This document shows positions 13,401-24,989 of a stretch of DNA of 64,000 nucleotides, piece after piece. Location of the stretch: assembly GCF_005239225.2 (NCBI RefSeq), contig NC_133302.1:13301991-13365990 (forward strand), in the 5' to 3' direction. The translations under genes were made by a program, and so were the position numbers. The stretch's first letter is position 1. Every line of letters starts with the position of its first letter. The stretch comes from Populus alba (Eukaryota > Streptophyta > Magnoliopsida > Malpighiales > Salicaceae). Below the pieces are notes generated by a model that saw nothing but the letters and a program-made list of their open reading frames with translations, was not told the origin of the DNA and searched no databases.

Positions 13401-16400
13401 AGCTAGCTAACGGTAAATCACAAATTTGTCGACCAATAATATGTTCTCCTTGTCCATGAAGAAATTCTTAGACTTGGGTATATATACTTAATCATAGGGC
13501 AAGCAATGAGGATAGACAGGGCAAGCAATGAGGATCCCATCCTTAGCCATGTAGTGATAGCCATAGAAAACCAGGCCACAAAACCAACCATATAAGGGCG
13601 CTTCGCTGTCTGTAATACTGTCGGTGTTTGGTTTTTTTAATTCCCAACAGAATTAGCAATGAAATGGGAAACCTTAAAGTAGTTTAGTTAGAATTAATTG
13701 TTAACTAAAAAATTTCTCCACCTCCTTATAGACACATGGATGACCCTAAGCCTAAAAGAAAATAGGGAAGAACATTTAGAACATAGGTTAGGAGAAGGAG
13801 AAGAATTATTTCGTTACAATTTTTTTTCTTTTTCCTTGTTCAAGGTGGCATTAATCTTGAATTTCATGCAAACTTAGTTTTTTAATTTTAAGAGGTTAGT
13901 ACTTTTGGATCTTAAATTATCATCAAGACTTGACCTTAAAATTATTCTATATTTAATTATGATATATGAATATCTTACATTTTTTTATGATTAAACTTGA
14001 TAATTGATGACCAAAATTCTATATGATATGCATCATATGTTTTTTGTTTTTAAATATATTTTTATTGATTAGTTTATGTTGGATGCATGGCTAATTAACT
14101 GAGTAGTAGAAGTTTCTAATTTTTGAACCTATGTTTGATAATTTTTTTACTTAGAAAATATAAGTCTTGATTAAATTAACGATCATGAATAAATTACACC
14201 CATCTTGATCTTAATGTTGTAACGTCATTAAGATCAAGAATGCTTAATGAAGGTTATTATATAATTAGGCTTAATTGATGTACAAATGCTAGATTAACTA
14301 AAAACTAAGGATAGGTAAAACAAAGTTGTTGTTTTTCATGGTTGATTTGTTTATTTTCACAAATCAAATTATAAAACACTTTTGTTATCCTAGACCAAAT
14401 AGGACCTGATATTGTCCAAACCAACATATATAATTAAGTCTCAAACTAGACCCAAAATATACTCCAATTAAGCATCATTTGCTATTATAAACCAAACATG
14501 GGTTAATCTGTTTTGGCTAAAATCAAGCTCAATAGATATTGATTGAACCCGACAACATAAAACTTCCAAGGTTGGTTAAAGTTAATCTAAGAAATAACCT
14601 CATATTGGTTTAATGGTCTCCTTACCAAAACCAAAGACAAAATCACATGCATTTTTTAAGAACACCATGGTTAAACTCTATCAACAAACAAAGTTATTGT
14701 CTTTAATTTTTTTAACAATATCTTAATGGAATGTTATCTAAGACATTTAAGATATAGAAAGCGATTTACAATTAAGCTATTCAATTATTACCTACCTATA
14801 CTAACCAATAAAATAACCATTCAAGCTTATTCCATCATTTATTGGTGCCAAATTTCTTGGGTTAGAATTTATCTAAAAGGAATAGGAAAAAAAGCAAATA
14901 TATATAAGACAAAGATTTACATTTATCACAAAAAAGGAGAACAACTTGTAAGTAAACATGGAATAAACAAACACATACACATCTATGTAATATGTATGGG
15001 TGTGACTAACTTGATGACGGGGCACAAAATTTCTAAAAAAAATTAATAACTTGATGATGGGTCAATCTAGATGATTACAATTTCTAAAGACACAGTTTAT
15101 TTCTATCCCTGCACGCATTCTATGTATTTTATTGGGTTTCCAAGAGCCATGTACACAAACTTTTCATGCATATAATTTGTTTTATTCACATTCGATTTTT
15201 TAATGTAGAGCAAACATCATTTTTTATCCCAATGACACTACCCATCACAAAATCTCCACCAATAATATGCATGACACAGCAACAATTTCATGACACAATA
15301 ACCAATAACCACCATAGCTAGCTAACGGTAAATCACAAATTTGTCGACCAATAATATGTTCTCCTTGTCCATGAAGAAATTCTTAGACTTGGGTATATAT
15401 ACTTAATCATAGGGCAAGCAATGAGGATAGACAGGGCAAGCAATGAGGATCCCATCCTTAGCCATGTAGTGATAGCCATAGAAAACCAGGCCACAAACCA
15501 ACCATATAAGGGCGCTTCGCTGTCTGTAATACTGTCGGTGTTTGGTTTTTTTAATTCCCAACAGAATTAGCAATGAAATGGGAAACCTTAAAGTAGTTTA
15601 GTTAGGAATTAATTGTTAACTAAAAAATTTCTCCACCTCCTTATAGACACATGGATGACCCTAAGCCTAAAAGAAAATAGGGAAGAACATTTAGAACATA
15701 GGTTAGGAGAAGGAGAAGAATTATTTCGTTACAATTTTTTTTTTCTTTTTCCTTGTTCAAGGTGGCATTAATCTTGAATTTCATGCAAACTTAGTTTTTA
15801 ATTTTAAGAGGTTAGTACTTTTGGATCTTAAATTATCATCAAGACTTGACCTTAAAATTATTCTATATTTAATTATGATATATGAATATCTTACGTTTTT
15901 TTATGATTAAACTTGATAATTGATGACCAAAATTCTATATGATATGCATCATATGTTTTTTTGTTTTAAATATATTTTTATTGATTAGTTTATGTTGGAT
16001 GCATGGCTAATTAACTGAGTAGTAGAAGTTTCTAATTTTTGAAACCTATGTTTGATAATTTTTTACTTAGAAAAATATAAGTCTTGATTAAAATTAACGA
16101 TCATGAATAAATTACACCCATCTTGATCTTAATGTTGTAACGTCATTAAGATCAAGAATGCTTAATGAAGGTTATTATATAATTAGGCTTAATTGATGTA
16201 CAAATGCTAGATTAACTAAAAACTAAGGATAGGTAAAACAAAGTTGTTGTTTTTCATGGTTGATTTGTTTATTTTCACAAATCAAATTATAAAACACTTT
16301 TGTTATCCTAGACCAAATAGGACCTGATATTGTCCAAACCAACATATATAATTAAGTCTCAAACTAGACCCAAAATATACTCCAATTAAGCATCATTTGC

Positions 16401-18221
16401 TATTATAAACCAAACATGGGTTAATCTGTTTTGGCTAAAATCAAGCTCAATAGATATTGATTGAACCCCGACAACATAAAACTTCCAAGGTTGGTTAAAG
16501 TTAATCTAAGAAATAACCTCATATTGGTTTAATGGTCTCCTTACCAAAACCAAAGACAAAATCACATGCATTTTTTAAGAACACCATGGTTAAACTCTAT
16601 CAACAAACAAAGTTATTGTCTTTAATTTTTTTAACAATATCTTAATGGAATGTTATCTAAGACATTTAAGATATAGAAAGCGATTTACAATTAAGCTATT
16701 CAATTATTACCTACCTATACTAACCAATAAAATAACCATTCAAGCTTATTCCATCATTTATTGGTGCCAAATTTCTTGGGTTAGAATTTATCTAAAAGGA
16801 ATAGGAAAAAAAAGCAAATATATATAAGACAAAGATTTACATTTATCACAAAAAAGGAGAACAACTTGTAAGTAAACATGGAATAAACAAACACATACAC
16901 ATCTATGTAATATGTATGGGTGTGACTAACTTGATGACGGGGCACAAAATTTCTAAAAAAAAATTAATAACTTGATGATGGGTCAATCTAGATGATTACA
17001 ATTTCTAAAGACACAGTTTATTTCTAACCCTGCACGCATTCTATGTATTTTATTGGGTTTCCAAGAGCCATGTACACAAACTTTTCATGCATATAATTTG
17101 TTTTATTCACATTCGATTTTTTAATGTAGAGCAAACATCATTTTTTATCCCAATGACACTACCCATCACAAAATCTCCACCAATAATATGCATGACACAG
17201 CAACAATTTCATGACACAATAACCAATAACCACCATAGCTAGCTAACGGTAAATCACAAATTTGTCGACCAATAATATGTTCTCCTTGTCCATGAAGAAA
17301 TTCTTAGACTTGGGTATATATACTTAATCATAGGGCAAGCAATGAGGATAGACAGGGCAAGCAATGAGGATCCCATCCTTAGCCATGTAGTGATAGCCAT
17401 AGAAAACCAGGCCACAAACCAACCATATAAGGGCGCTTCGCTGTCTGTAATACTGTCGGTGTTTTGGTTTTTTTAATTCCCAACAGAATTAGCAATGAAA
17501 TGGGAAACCTTAAAGTAGTTTAGTTAGGAATTAATTGTTAACTAAAAAATTTCTCCACCTCCTTATAGACACATGGATGACCCTAAGCCTAAAAGAAAAT
17601 AGGAAGAACATTTAGAACATAGGTTAGGAGAAGGAGAAGAATTATTTCGTTACAATTTTTTTTCTTTTTCCTTGTTCAAGGTGGCATTAATCTTGAATTT
17701 CATGCAAAACTTAGTTTTTAATTTTAAGAGGTTAGTACTTTTGGATCTTAAATTATCATCAAGACTTGACCTTAAAATTATTCTATATTTAATTATGATA
17801 TATGAATATCTTACATTTTTTTATGATTAAACTTGATAATTGATGACCAAAATTCTATATGATATGCATCATATGTTTTTTTTGTTTCAAATATATTTTT
17901 ATTGATTAGTTTATGTTGGATGCATGGCTAATTAACTAAGAGTAGTAGAAGTTTCTAATTTTTGATCCTATGTTTGATAATTTTTTACTTAGAAAATATA
18001 AGTCTTGATTAAATTAACTATCATGAATAAATTACACCCATCTTGATCTTAGGGTTGTAACGTCATTAAGATCAAGAATGCTTAATGAAGGTTATTATAT
18101 AATTAAGCTTAATTGATGTACAAATGCTAGATTAACTAAAAACTAAGGATAGGTAAAACAAAGTTGTTGTTTTTCATGGTTGATTTGTTTATTTTCACAA
18201 ATCAAATTAGAAAACACTTTT

Positions 18222-19155
18222 AAATCAATGATTGATATTTAATTACCTTTGAGGTATACTTCTTATAGAGTAAAAAATTCTTCTCTCTATATTTTATATT
18301 TTGTTGAATTTGCCTCTTAATTTTTAGAATTGATTTCTCTTGTTTTCTTAGCACTTTAAGTTGTTTTTAGTTAGATTGGATCACCAAAAAAATCTCAATT
18401 TTAGTTACTTATCATTTTAAATTGCATTTTAGTTAATTTTATGAGACTAATATATTTAGTGCATCTTTACTTGGTACGTTAAGGCTAGATGAGTGAGACC
18501 ATGCATCCAAACTTTTTAGTATGTCACTCTTTCTTCTACAATCTAATAATTTATATCAAGAAAAAAAACTATATATATAAAAGATTTGATGAATTAAAAA
18601 GAGTTATTGCTTGTTGACTAAAAGCATATTTGATATTGAGTTTCACTTATATTTTTAACAAAAAAAATTGTTTGCAACTCAATACAAAATGGGACCTACA
18701 AGATGAAGACTAGGTTTCAATTACATCAATTCTCCTTAAAAAAAAGAACTAATAAATATATTCATGAAAAAAAAATTAATTAATGAAGTTACAAAGGAAA
18801 ATATAAAAGAAAAAACAAATTTGGAGGTCGAAGTGTTTCCCACAATTGGGATTAGAACTCACAATAAAAATCAAGTGGCTTTCGATGGTAGTTGATGAGG
18901 TTGGAGATCCTCACGTAATCAATGAAGTGGCTGATAATATGAGTTGTAGAGACATTGCAGCGGTTGAGAATTTGCACAAATCTTCTTAAAGGGTTATAAG
19001 AGCTCTTCGATCATCATCGTAATAAAGAAAGGAGCTTCAAAGAGCTAAAGTAAGCTCTGTATGTACACGTGTGGTGGATAATGAAAGCTAAAAACTAGTA
19101 ATGAAATGTTAAAGAAGAAATTTAGAACAATGCAGGAAGGGCTCATGAGCCATAA
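18222..19155. other. Intergenic spacer, no gene recognised
   Basis: Sequence right of the tandem array. It is mostly AT-rich. A more balanced block (about 18830-19080) contains short open stretches on both strands that do not match a family I know. Confidence 0.4.
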
Positions 19156-19447
19156 TATTAAATAATAATATAAATTATATCTTGAAATATCATCTAAAAG
19201 CTTAAGCTATTGAGTTAAGATGGTTCTTTGACATGGTATCAGAGCCTTGATGACCAAACGATCATGAGTTTGAATCTCACCATTCCCATTTACGTGATAA
19301 AAAATTAAGTACTTGGTAATATTGGTTTGTGCAAGTTTCAAGCCTAAAGGGCTTTTATTTGAGGGGATATGTAAGAGAATAATATAAATCATATCTTAGA
19401 ACATCACCTAAAAGCTTAAGTTATTAGGTTAAAATGATTTTTTGACA
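19156..19447 (+). mobile_element. TRIM (miniature LTR retrotransposon), 292 bp
   Basis: Two direct repeats of exactly 78 bp (19156-19233 and 19370-19447) flank a 136-bp interior. Immediately after the left repeat is TGGTATCAGAGCC (19234-19246), the classical primer-binding site for initiator methionine tRNA. Just before the right repeat is a short purine run (GAGGGGATA) that can serve as polypurine tract. The right repeat has the LTR signature TG...CA; the left repeat has lost its TG. There is no coding capacity, as expected for a TRIM. No convincing target-site duplication is seen (flanks CATAA and TCTAG). Confidence 0.85.
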
Positions 19448-20065
19448 TCTAGTAACTTGCATGAAAATAAAAACAAAATGTACATTACTATTATTAAAGA
19501 TTATATTACTAGAACTGGAAGCATGGATTAATTTTGAAGTGAAAAGATTCTCTATCATAGTGTAATTGTTTATTGGTGGTAAGAGAATGTGTGAGGGCAT
19601 GACCTCAACTGCAAAAAGGATCAACTGGGACCTCATTTGGATTCACTCACTTAGCTATATTTTATTCACATGTATCTTATCGTTAGGATTGGTCATCACA
19701 CTGATCATCCAATAAAGCGCTATTTGAACACATGTGATTCTTAGACAATTACCACCTCGGATCTTGTCATAACGCAATTAGCATCTTTCCTATATGATAT
19801 ATTTTATTTAAGCATAAACATAGAATCTATTGCACGAAATAACAGTGGGGAGGCACAAGTACAAGACTAATAACCGTTGAACTTACAGATACGGTATGGG
19901 CTAAAGAAGAGCAATGTGATTGCTGTGATATTTGATTTGGCTTTCTGAAGATATATTTAATATGATTTTTTGAAATCACATCATAGCATTTTGATGGAAC
20001 CTGCTGATTATGTGGTGTCACACAACCTAAAATGAGATTTATAATGAATTCTTGAAAGCCAAAAC

Positions 20066-20580
20066 AAGTTTGATACCAACTGATATGAACCTTATGCTCA
20101 CGTGGTCACATAATCCATACACAACCATACAACTCTTAACACTATTGGAATCTAGAATCCCCATCCAACGAATAGCAATTCGTGAACAAGAAATATAGGA
20201 TGACGTTACGAAGATAATTTTTTTTCTATAAGTCAAATTTGTTCTAAGTCAACCATACAACTCTTAACACTATTGGAATCTAGAATCCCCATCCAACGAA
20301 TAGCAATTCGTGAACGAGAAATATAGGATGACGTTACGAAGATAATTTTTCTTTTATAAGTCAAATTTGTTCTTTATCACAGCAAAGAATACTTGTTGCA
20401 TTATGTAAAAAACGAGTTTATTTCATAAATTCATTACTATTAAAAACTTTAGCTTACACAACCTTATATAACTAAAAACCTTAATGGACCCAGAACTTAT
20501 GGGCTAATAAACTCAGTGTTAACTAAGCCCAAACATAAAAATAATAAATCTGACACATAAACTAAAGTGTTGCATCTAAT
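20066..20580 (-). repeat. Relic LTR/LARD-like repeat, minus orientation (copy 2)
   Basis: Opens with tttgataccaactgatatga (reverse complement contains TTGGTATCAAA, a decayed initiator-tRNA primer-site motif). It continues with cttaatggacccagaacttatg and aactaagcccaaacataaa, similar to copy 3 at 56459-57000 in the same orientation. It contains an internal 128-bp tandem duplication, listed separately. Confidence 0.5.
20122..20373. repeat. 128-bp tandem duplication
   Basis: Two copies of a block starting CAACCATACAACTCTTAACA at 20122 and 20250, nearly identical (aacaagaaat versus aacgagaaat, and small poly-T differences). It lies inside a relic LTR-like repeat. Confidence 0.92.
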
Positions 20581-20639
20581 TAAACAAAATATCCTAAGAT
20601 AAATAAATTTCTTAGTTTAAATAATGTCATGAATGAAAT

Positions 20640-21250
20640 TTTCATCCTAGAAATACTAAGATCTTTGTTACCTCATTATAAGCAAAATAAGCTAGAAATT
20701 GATTGTGGATGTTGTCATCTCTTTAGTTTTCTTGTTTTTCTAGGATAATTAATTGTAACTTTAAATAATACTCTCAAAGCATGGAAACTCTTATTATCTT
20801 CTTTTAACCTTCCTTAAAAGATTAGCAAACTAGCCAAAATAAGCTAACAAATCTGTCATTAAATACCACCGATCTTTTTTCATTATGTAGCTAGGATGAA
20901 TAAGATATCATTGTAAGAAAATGATTTTGAAATCTTTGTCACACTTGAAAATTATGTAACGAGCCATTAAAAATCCTTGTATAACTAAGAAATTCCAAAA
21001 AAAAAAAAGTTGGAAAACAATCATTGCCAAATACAAAGTCTAGAAGTCAAAAGGAAGCAAATAACAAAATTCGTATAATCTATTCCGATCTATATTGCAA
21101 GACCTTCTTGAATATCAATTGATCTAAAATTTTACCCTAACATAGAACAGTATGTCTACACATTCCTGTGAGAATTTTAGTCTGATCTAACAATAGTGTT
21201 GAAAGTTATGCTTGATAGCGTAAAACTAGATAACATAAATTTTTATGCTA
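20640..21250 (-). repeat. Relic LTR of the 26255 family, minus orientation
   Basis: Read on the minus strand, 21250 down to 20640 follows the same order of landmarks as 26310-26800: a pyrimidine-rich start, a gatcagactaaaatt stretch, gatcaattgatattcaag, aggtcttgcaatatagatc, then ggatttttaatggc and tatttaatgacaga. No coding frame. Strongly diverged. Confidence 0.5.
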
Positions 21251-21259
21251 AAATTCAAA

Positions 21260-22590
21260 TTTAACCTTGTTTGGATCGTATCAGCCGCAAGTTTATATAA
21301 TAATATGTAAGGCTGGAGACCAAAAGCCTATATTTATATAACAAGAGTCTTATTAAACTCTTAATTGATATATAATTTTGTTGTCATTTAATATGGAAGT
21401 TAATTTATTGGAGAAAATTAAAGTTCTTGAAAAAGTTAAATCTGACGATAATAGGATTTAGTAAAACATAACTTTAATGTATCTGAATCACAAAATGAAA
21501 ATATTTTATTTTTAATTATATTTTATATATATATATATATTCAGTGTCACTATTTGGGAAAAAAAATCTAAAAATTGAGTATGTTTATAAATTTAAATAA
21601 TAAAGGTAAATTATGGAGTGTGAATAACACCGTTCAAATATGTTTTAGGAAAAATGTTATTTTCTCATTCTTTAGTTGTGTTAATAAAACTATTTGAAAA
21701 ATAATTATTTGATGTGTAGCATGCAAGAAAAACAAGTGTTGAGAAAGAAAAGATTTAGTGGTGGCATCCATAATTTAATACAAAAGATAGCTTTTTTCTA
21801 AAATATTTTCATCTTTCCAGAATTGTTAGTTAAAACCATATTTCACGAAAACATAGATAAAGAACGCCTAAAATAACATAAACATTGGAACAAATTGGAA
21901 TAATATACGTAGAATTATAACTTGGTATCTAGCCAATAAACAAATCCAACAAAATTATTTTATTCTGTACCTAACAGCATCCACAAGTTCTCCTTATTGT
22001 CAGGTGCTCTTTTTTTCTTTTTTCCCCACATTGCGAAGCACTGTTTTATTCTTTTGGGTGGCAATACCAAAGTCCCACCTCGGCACCATACGGTATACAA
22101 ATGTCCAACACGTGGCATCTTTCTGGTTTTGCTTAATCATCCACTTCCCCATGTGTCAAGACCACCAAAACCTAGTTGTGATGTACGAGCAAAGAAAAAA
22201 AAATGTAAATATTATTTTGATATAGTACAATTTTTAAATTTATTTTTAAAAAATTATTAGTTTAAATATATAAATATTAGGATTATTGAAAACTTACATT
22301 ATTATTAATTTAAAAATTACATTATTATTAATTTAAAAATTGTAAAGAATTAGTTAAAGTGGATTTAAACTATCCACGGAACTTTGATTAAAAAAAACAA
22401 GAAGAAAAAAATGCAAATATTAATTTTCAAATTAGAAAGTCTAACAAAAACAAAATGGACCAAAGGAAAAAGGAAAAGAAATGAAGAAGAATTAATGGTG
22501 AGTTCCTTGGACCAAACGCATCTAATTTTTTGGTTTAGGTTCGGATGTAGAGGTTCGGTGGTAGACTTTTAAGCACAAAGATAAGCACCT
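21260..22590. other. Intergenic DNA upstream of the PLATZ gene
   Basis: Mostly AT-rich spacer. The half nearest PLATZ has a CACGTG G-box core at 22109-22114, about 600 bp before the start codon, and a 23-bp direct duplication of a ttacattattattaatttaa block at about 22296-22342. The two overlapping short frames at 21997-22260 have no recognisable product. Any promoter role is inference from position. Confidence 0.4.
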
Positions 22591-22599
22591 CCCACACCT

Positions 22600-22711
22600 C
22601 ATCCACCACCCACCACTACAATCTCCTACCCCCACCTCTCTCTATCTGTCTCTCTCTCTCTCTCTTTCTGTGACAAAAAGCTCTCTTTTCTTTCTCCAAA
22701 ACCGTCCATAG
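22600..22711 (+). promoter_or_regulatory. Pyrimidine-rich 5' leader of the PLATZ gene
   Basis: A run of CT repeats (about 22636-22672) lies just upstream of the ATG at 22712, as is common in plant 5' UTRs and core promoters. The transcription start site cannot be fixed from sequence alone. Confidence 0.5.
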
Positions 22712-24455
22712 ATGATCATCAATGATCAAGAGACCACTGTGAGAGAAATCAAACCCAACATCAGAAGAATCATGGTAATTATAATTAATTGGCTACCACT
22801 AGTGCTGTATCTCACATTTATATATCTTGTTGGGAGTAGCAGCATCTGTAATCAAGAAATAGAACACAAGATTAACATCTAACCACATACGTATGTATGT
22901 GGTTTGTGTCCATCTTGTGTTTTAACTATTTCTTGATTACAAACGGTGCAGAAATCAAATCTATGTTAATCTTGTTTGAGTATATATATTATAGGGAGGT
23001 GGTGGTCCTGATGATGATGTTGATGATCATAAAGAAGACATCAAGTGGCCACCATGGCTGCATCCACTTCTTGAAACAAGCTTCTTTGTTCAATGCAAGC
23101 TTCATGCTGATGCTCATAAGAGCGAATGCAATATGTACTGCTTGGATTGCATGAACGGTGCCCTTTGTTCTGTTTGTCTTTCACTCCACAGTGACCATAG
23201 AGCTATTCAGGTATGTGCCAGGTGCTAAGGATTTTATTCACCATTTTTTAAAATTAAGTAGCAATACACACACACACACACACAAACACAAACACTGCAG
23301 TCATCACGATGCACTGTTCCTTCTTCCCAAGATATCCCCGTGTCTCTCATCTAATGATATGTCCGAAGTCACAAGAATTTGCATCGGTTTCAGCAATGGC
23401 ATGTTTCTCTTTGATTTGGTGTGTTCAATCCTGAATCCATGGCTTTTTTCTGTTTTTTTAATTGAGAAAAGGGCATCCAGCACATGATTTTTGTCTATTA
23501 TGGTTTAATCAAATTACCCATTGATGGCATTTTGTCGTTGTCTTCTTGTAGATAAGGAGGTCATCATACCATGATGTGATTAGGGTGTCTGAAATTCAGA
23601 AATACTTGGACATAACAGGAGTCCAGACATACATTATCAACAGTGCTAGAATTGTGTTCTTGAATGAGAGGCCTCAGCCTAGGCCTGGTAAAGGTGTTAC
23701 CAACACTTGCCATGTCTGTGAGCGTAGCCTCCTGGATTCCTTCAGTTTTTGCTCTCTTGGTTGCAAGGTGAAACACGCCCGCACATATTTCCATTTTTAT
23801 TTTATTTTTATTTCCACTCCTTTGCTTTTTTGTCAACTAAGATATTAATCAATATTTTTCTTTTCATAGATTAAATTAAATGGTTTGCTTTTTTCTCTTG
23901 TCTTACCTCCGTATTGACTTTGTTTAATTTACTTCGGAATATTTTCACCCATGGAAATTAAGAGCTTTATAGTGCTTTCTTCTTGTCAACACTCCGCCAA
24001 CCCCCTCCCCCTCAGAAGTTAATGGAAAAACATTTAATTCTTCATTTATTTGAGGAGGAGGAGGAGGAGAGCCCGAGCCTTACAAACCTTCAGTGCAGCT
24101 AGATCGAGTAAACCTAGCTCGATATATCGATTTGTCTTTTCTTATTAAAAGAAGGTCCTTCCGCTATAATTACTTTTCTCATGCTCAACATCGCTGTGCC
24201 AGTTCTAATTGAATAACATTTCAGATTGTTGGAACATCAAAGAATTTTAGGAAGAAGAAGAGGTACAAGGAGATGGATGGCTCAGACACTGAAGAATCAA
24301 TGAAAGGCACCGGCAACGGAGGTGCTAGAAGCAAAGTACAGAGCTTTACACCCTCAACCCCACCTCCAAGTGCTATGAATAATCATAGGACTGCCAAGAG
24401 GAGGAAGGGGGTTCCACACAGATCTCCCATGGGAGGATATATCATAGAATACTAG
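22712..24455 (+). CDS. PLATZ zinc-binding transcription factor, complete, 4 exons
   Basis: Predicted 241-residue protein of the plant-specific PLATZ family, nuclear DNA-binding proteins usually described as transcriptional repressors that prefer A/T-rich DNA. Exons 22712-22774, 22995-23210, 23552-23767 and 24225-24455 all join in phase 0 with GT-AG introns. The first zinc motif is C-x2-H-x11-C-x2-C-x5-C-x2-C-x3-H-x2-H at residues 55-89. The second is C-x2-C-x10-C-x3-C at 146-164. A basic patch FRKKKRYK follows (about 173-180) and a KRRKG patch lies near the C-terminus; both could act in nuclear import. Length and the two-motif layout are typical of the family. The start codon is the first in-frame ATG after a CT-rich leader. 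Intron 1 holds a long foldback. All key zinc ligands are present, so the gene looks functional. Confidence 0.93.
22848..22940. repeat. Long imperfect foldback inside PLATZ intron 1
   Basis: The left arm begins GTAATCAAGAAATAG (22848) and the right arm ends with its exact reverse complement (CTATTTCTTGATTAC, to 22940). Pairing continues inward through ACACAAGAT and AACCACATAC with small bulges, down to a tight loop at about 22893-22896. The whole is 93 bp with around 40 paired positions. No clear target duplication flanks it. It could be a tiny hairpin MITE, or a miRNA-like or splicing-relevant RNA hairpin. Confidence 0.88.
23267..23296. repeat. (CA)n microsatellite in PLATZ intron 2
   Basis: CA repeats with two CAAA interruptions, 57 bp after the exon 2 donor. 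Confidence 0.9.
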
Positions 24456-24936
24456 CTAGCTAGTGATGAAGAAGACTACAGCAAATATATCAATATAGTG
24501 GTGACCGACGTCCATCAAAAAATAATATATTATTACTATAGCAAACTACCTTAAGTTATTACCATCTTATATATTATGATCAAGAGCATCACTGTCTCTT
24601 TATGCTACGAAGTTGCTAACATCTGAGCCTTTGTACCCTGAGGCCGGTGTTGGGCACTGATCAAATGTTCTATATATTTATTTAGAACAAAAGAAATAAG
24701 TGATATAGGGAGATACAGCTGAAATGAGCAAAAGAAGTTGGCGATGGTAAGATATATGGGAGCATGAGTAGGGTTTTTTTTTTTTTTTTCCAGCTTTATT
24801 ATACTAATTTGTCAACTTCACTATGTAAATATTAGTTTGTTGAGAGAGAGTAATGTACTGTAAAAAAAAAATGAATGAATGGGAAGTGCATATTGTGTTG
24901 TTAATTATGGTGCCTGCCTGGTAGTGGTTTCTCGTG

Positions 24937-24989
<53 letters not shown>
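24937..24989. repeat. (AT)n microsatellite downstream of PLATZ
   Basis: About 25 AT dinucleotides interrupted by one ATT, some 480 bp after the stop codon. Confidence 0.95.

Larger units (their letters stand above)
6979..18221. repeat. Five-unit tandem array of a ~1.9-kb sequence
   Basis: Head-to-tail units start at the motif ATCCTAGACCAAATAGGACC at 6979, 10556, 12470, 14387 and 16305; the last unit ends at about 18221. Units 2-5 are 1914-1918 bp and nearly identical. Unit 1 is about 1.94 kb once its 1631-bp insertion is removed, and it is more diverged. Units 2-5 share an extra gacagggcaagcaatgagga duplication that unit 1 lacks. Small open frames recur in each unit but are interrupted differently and match nothing I know, so the unit is treated as non-coding. 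The final ~400 bp of unit 5 carries more substitutions than the other copies. Confidence 0.93.

Noticed and set aside
10895..16827. Recurrent 60-109-codon plus-strand frames beginning MECYLRHLRYRKRFTIK in array units
   Set aside because: They recur only because the DNA is repeated, end at different places through homopolymer length changes, span AT microsatellite-like sequence, and resemble no protein. Not called as genes.
24273..24455. A separate short gene at the last PLATZ exon
   Set aside because: The frame continues upstream through a canonical acceptor at 24224 and joins exon 3 in phase, so it is the PLATZ C-terminus.
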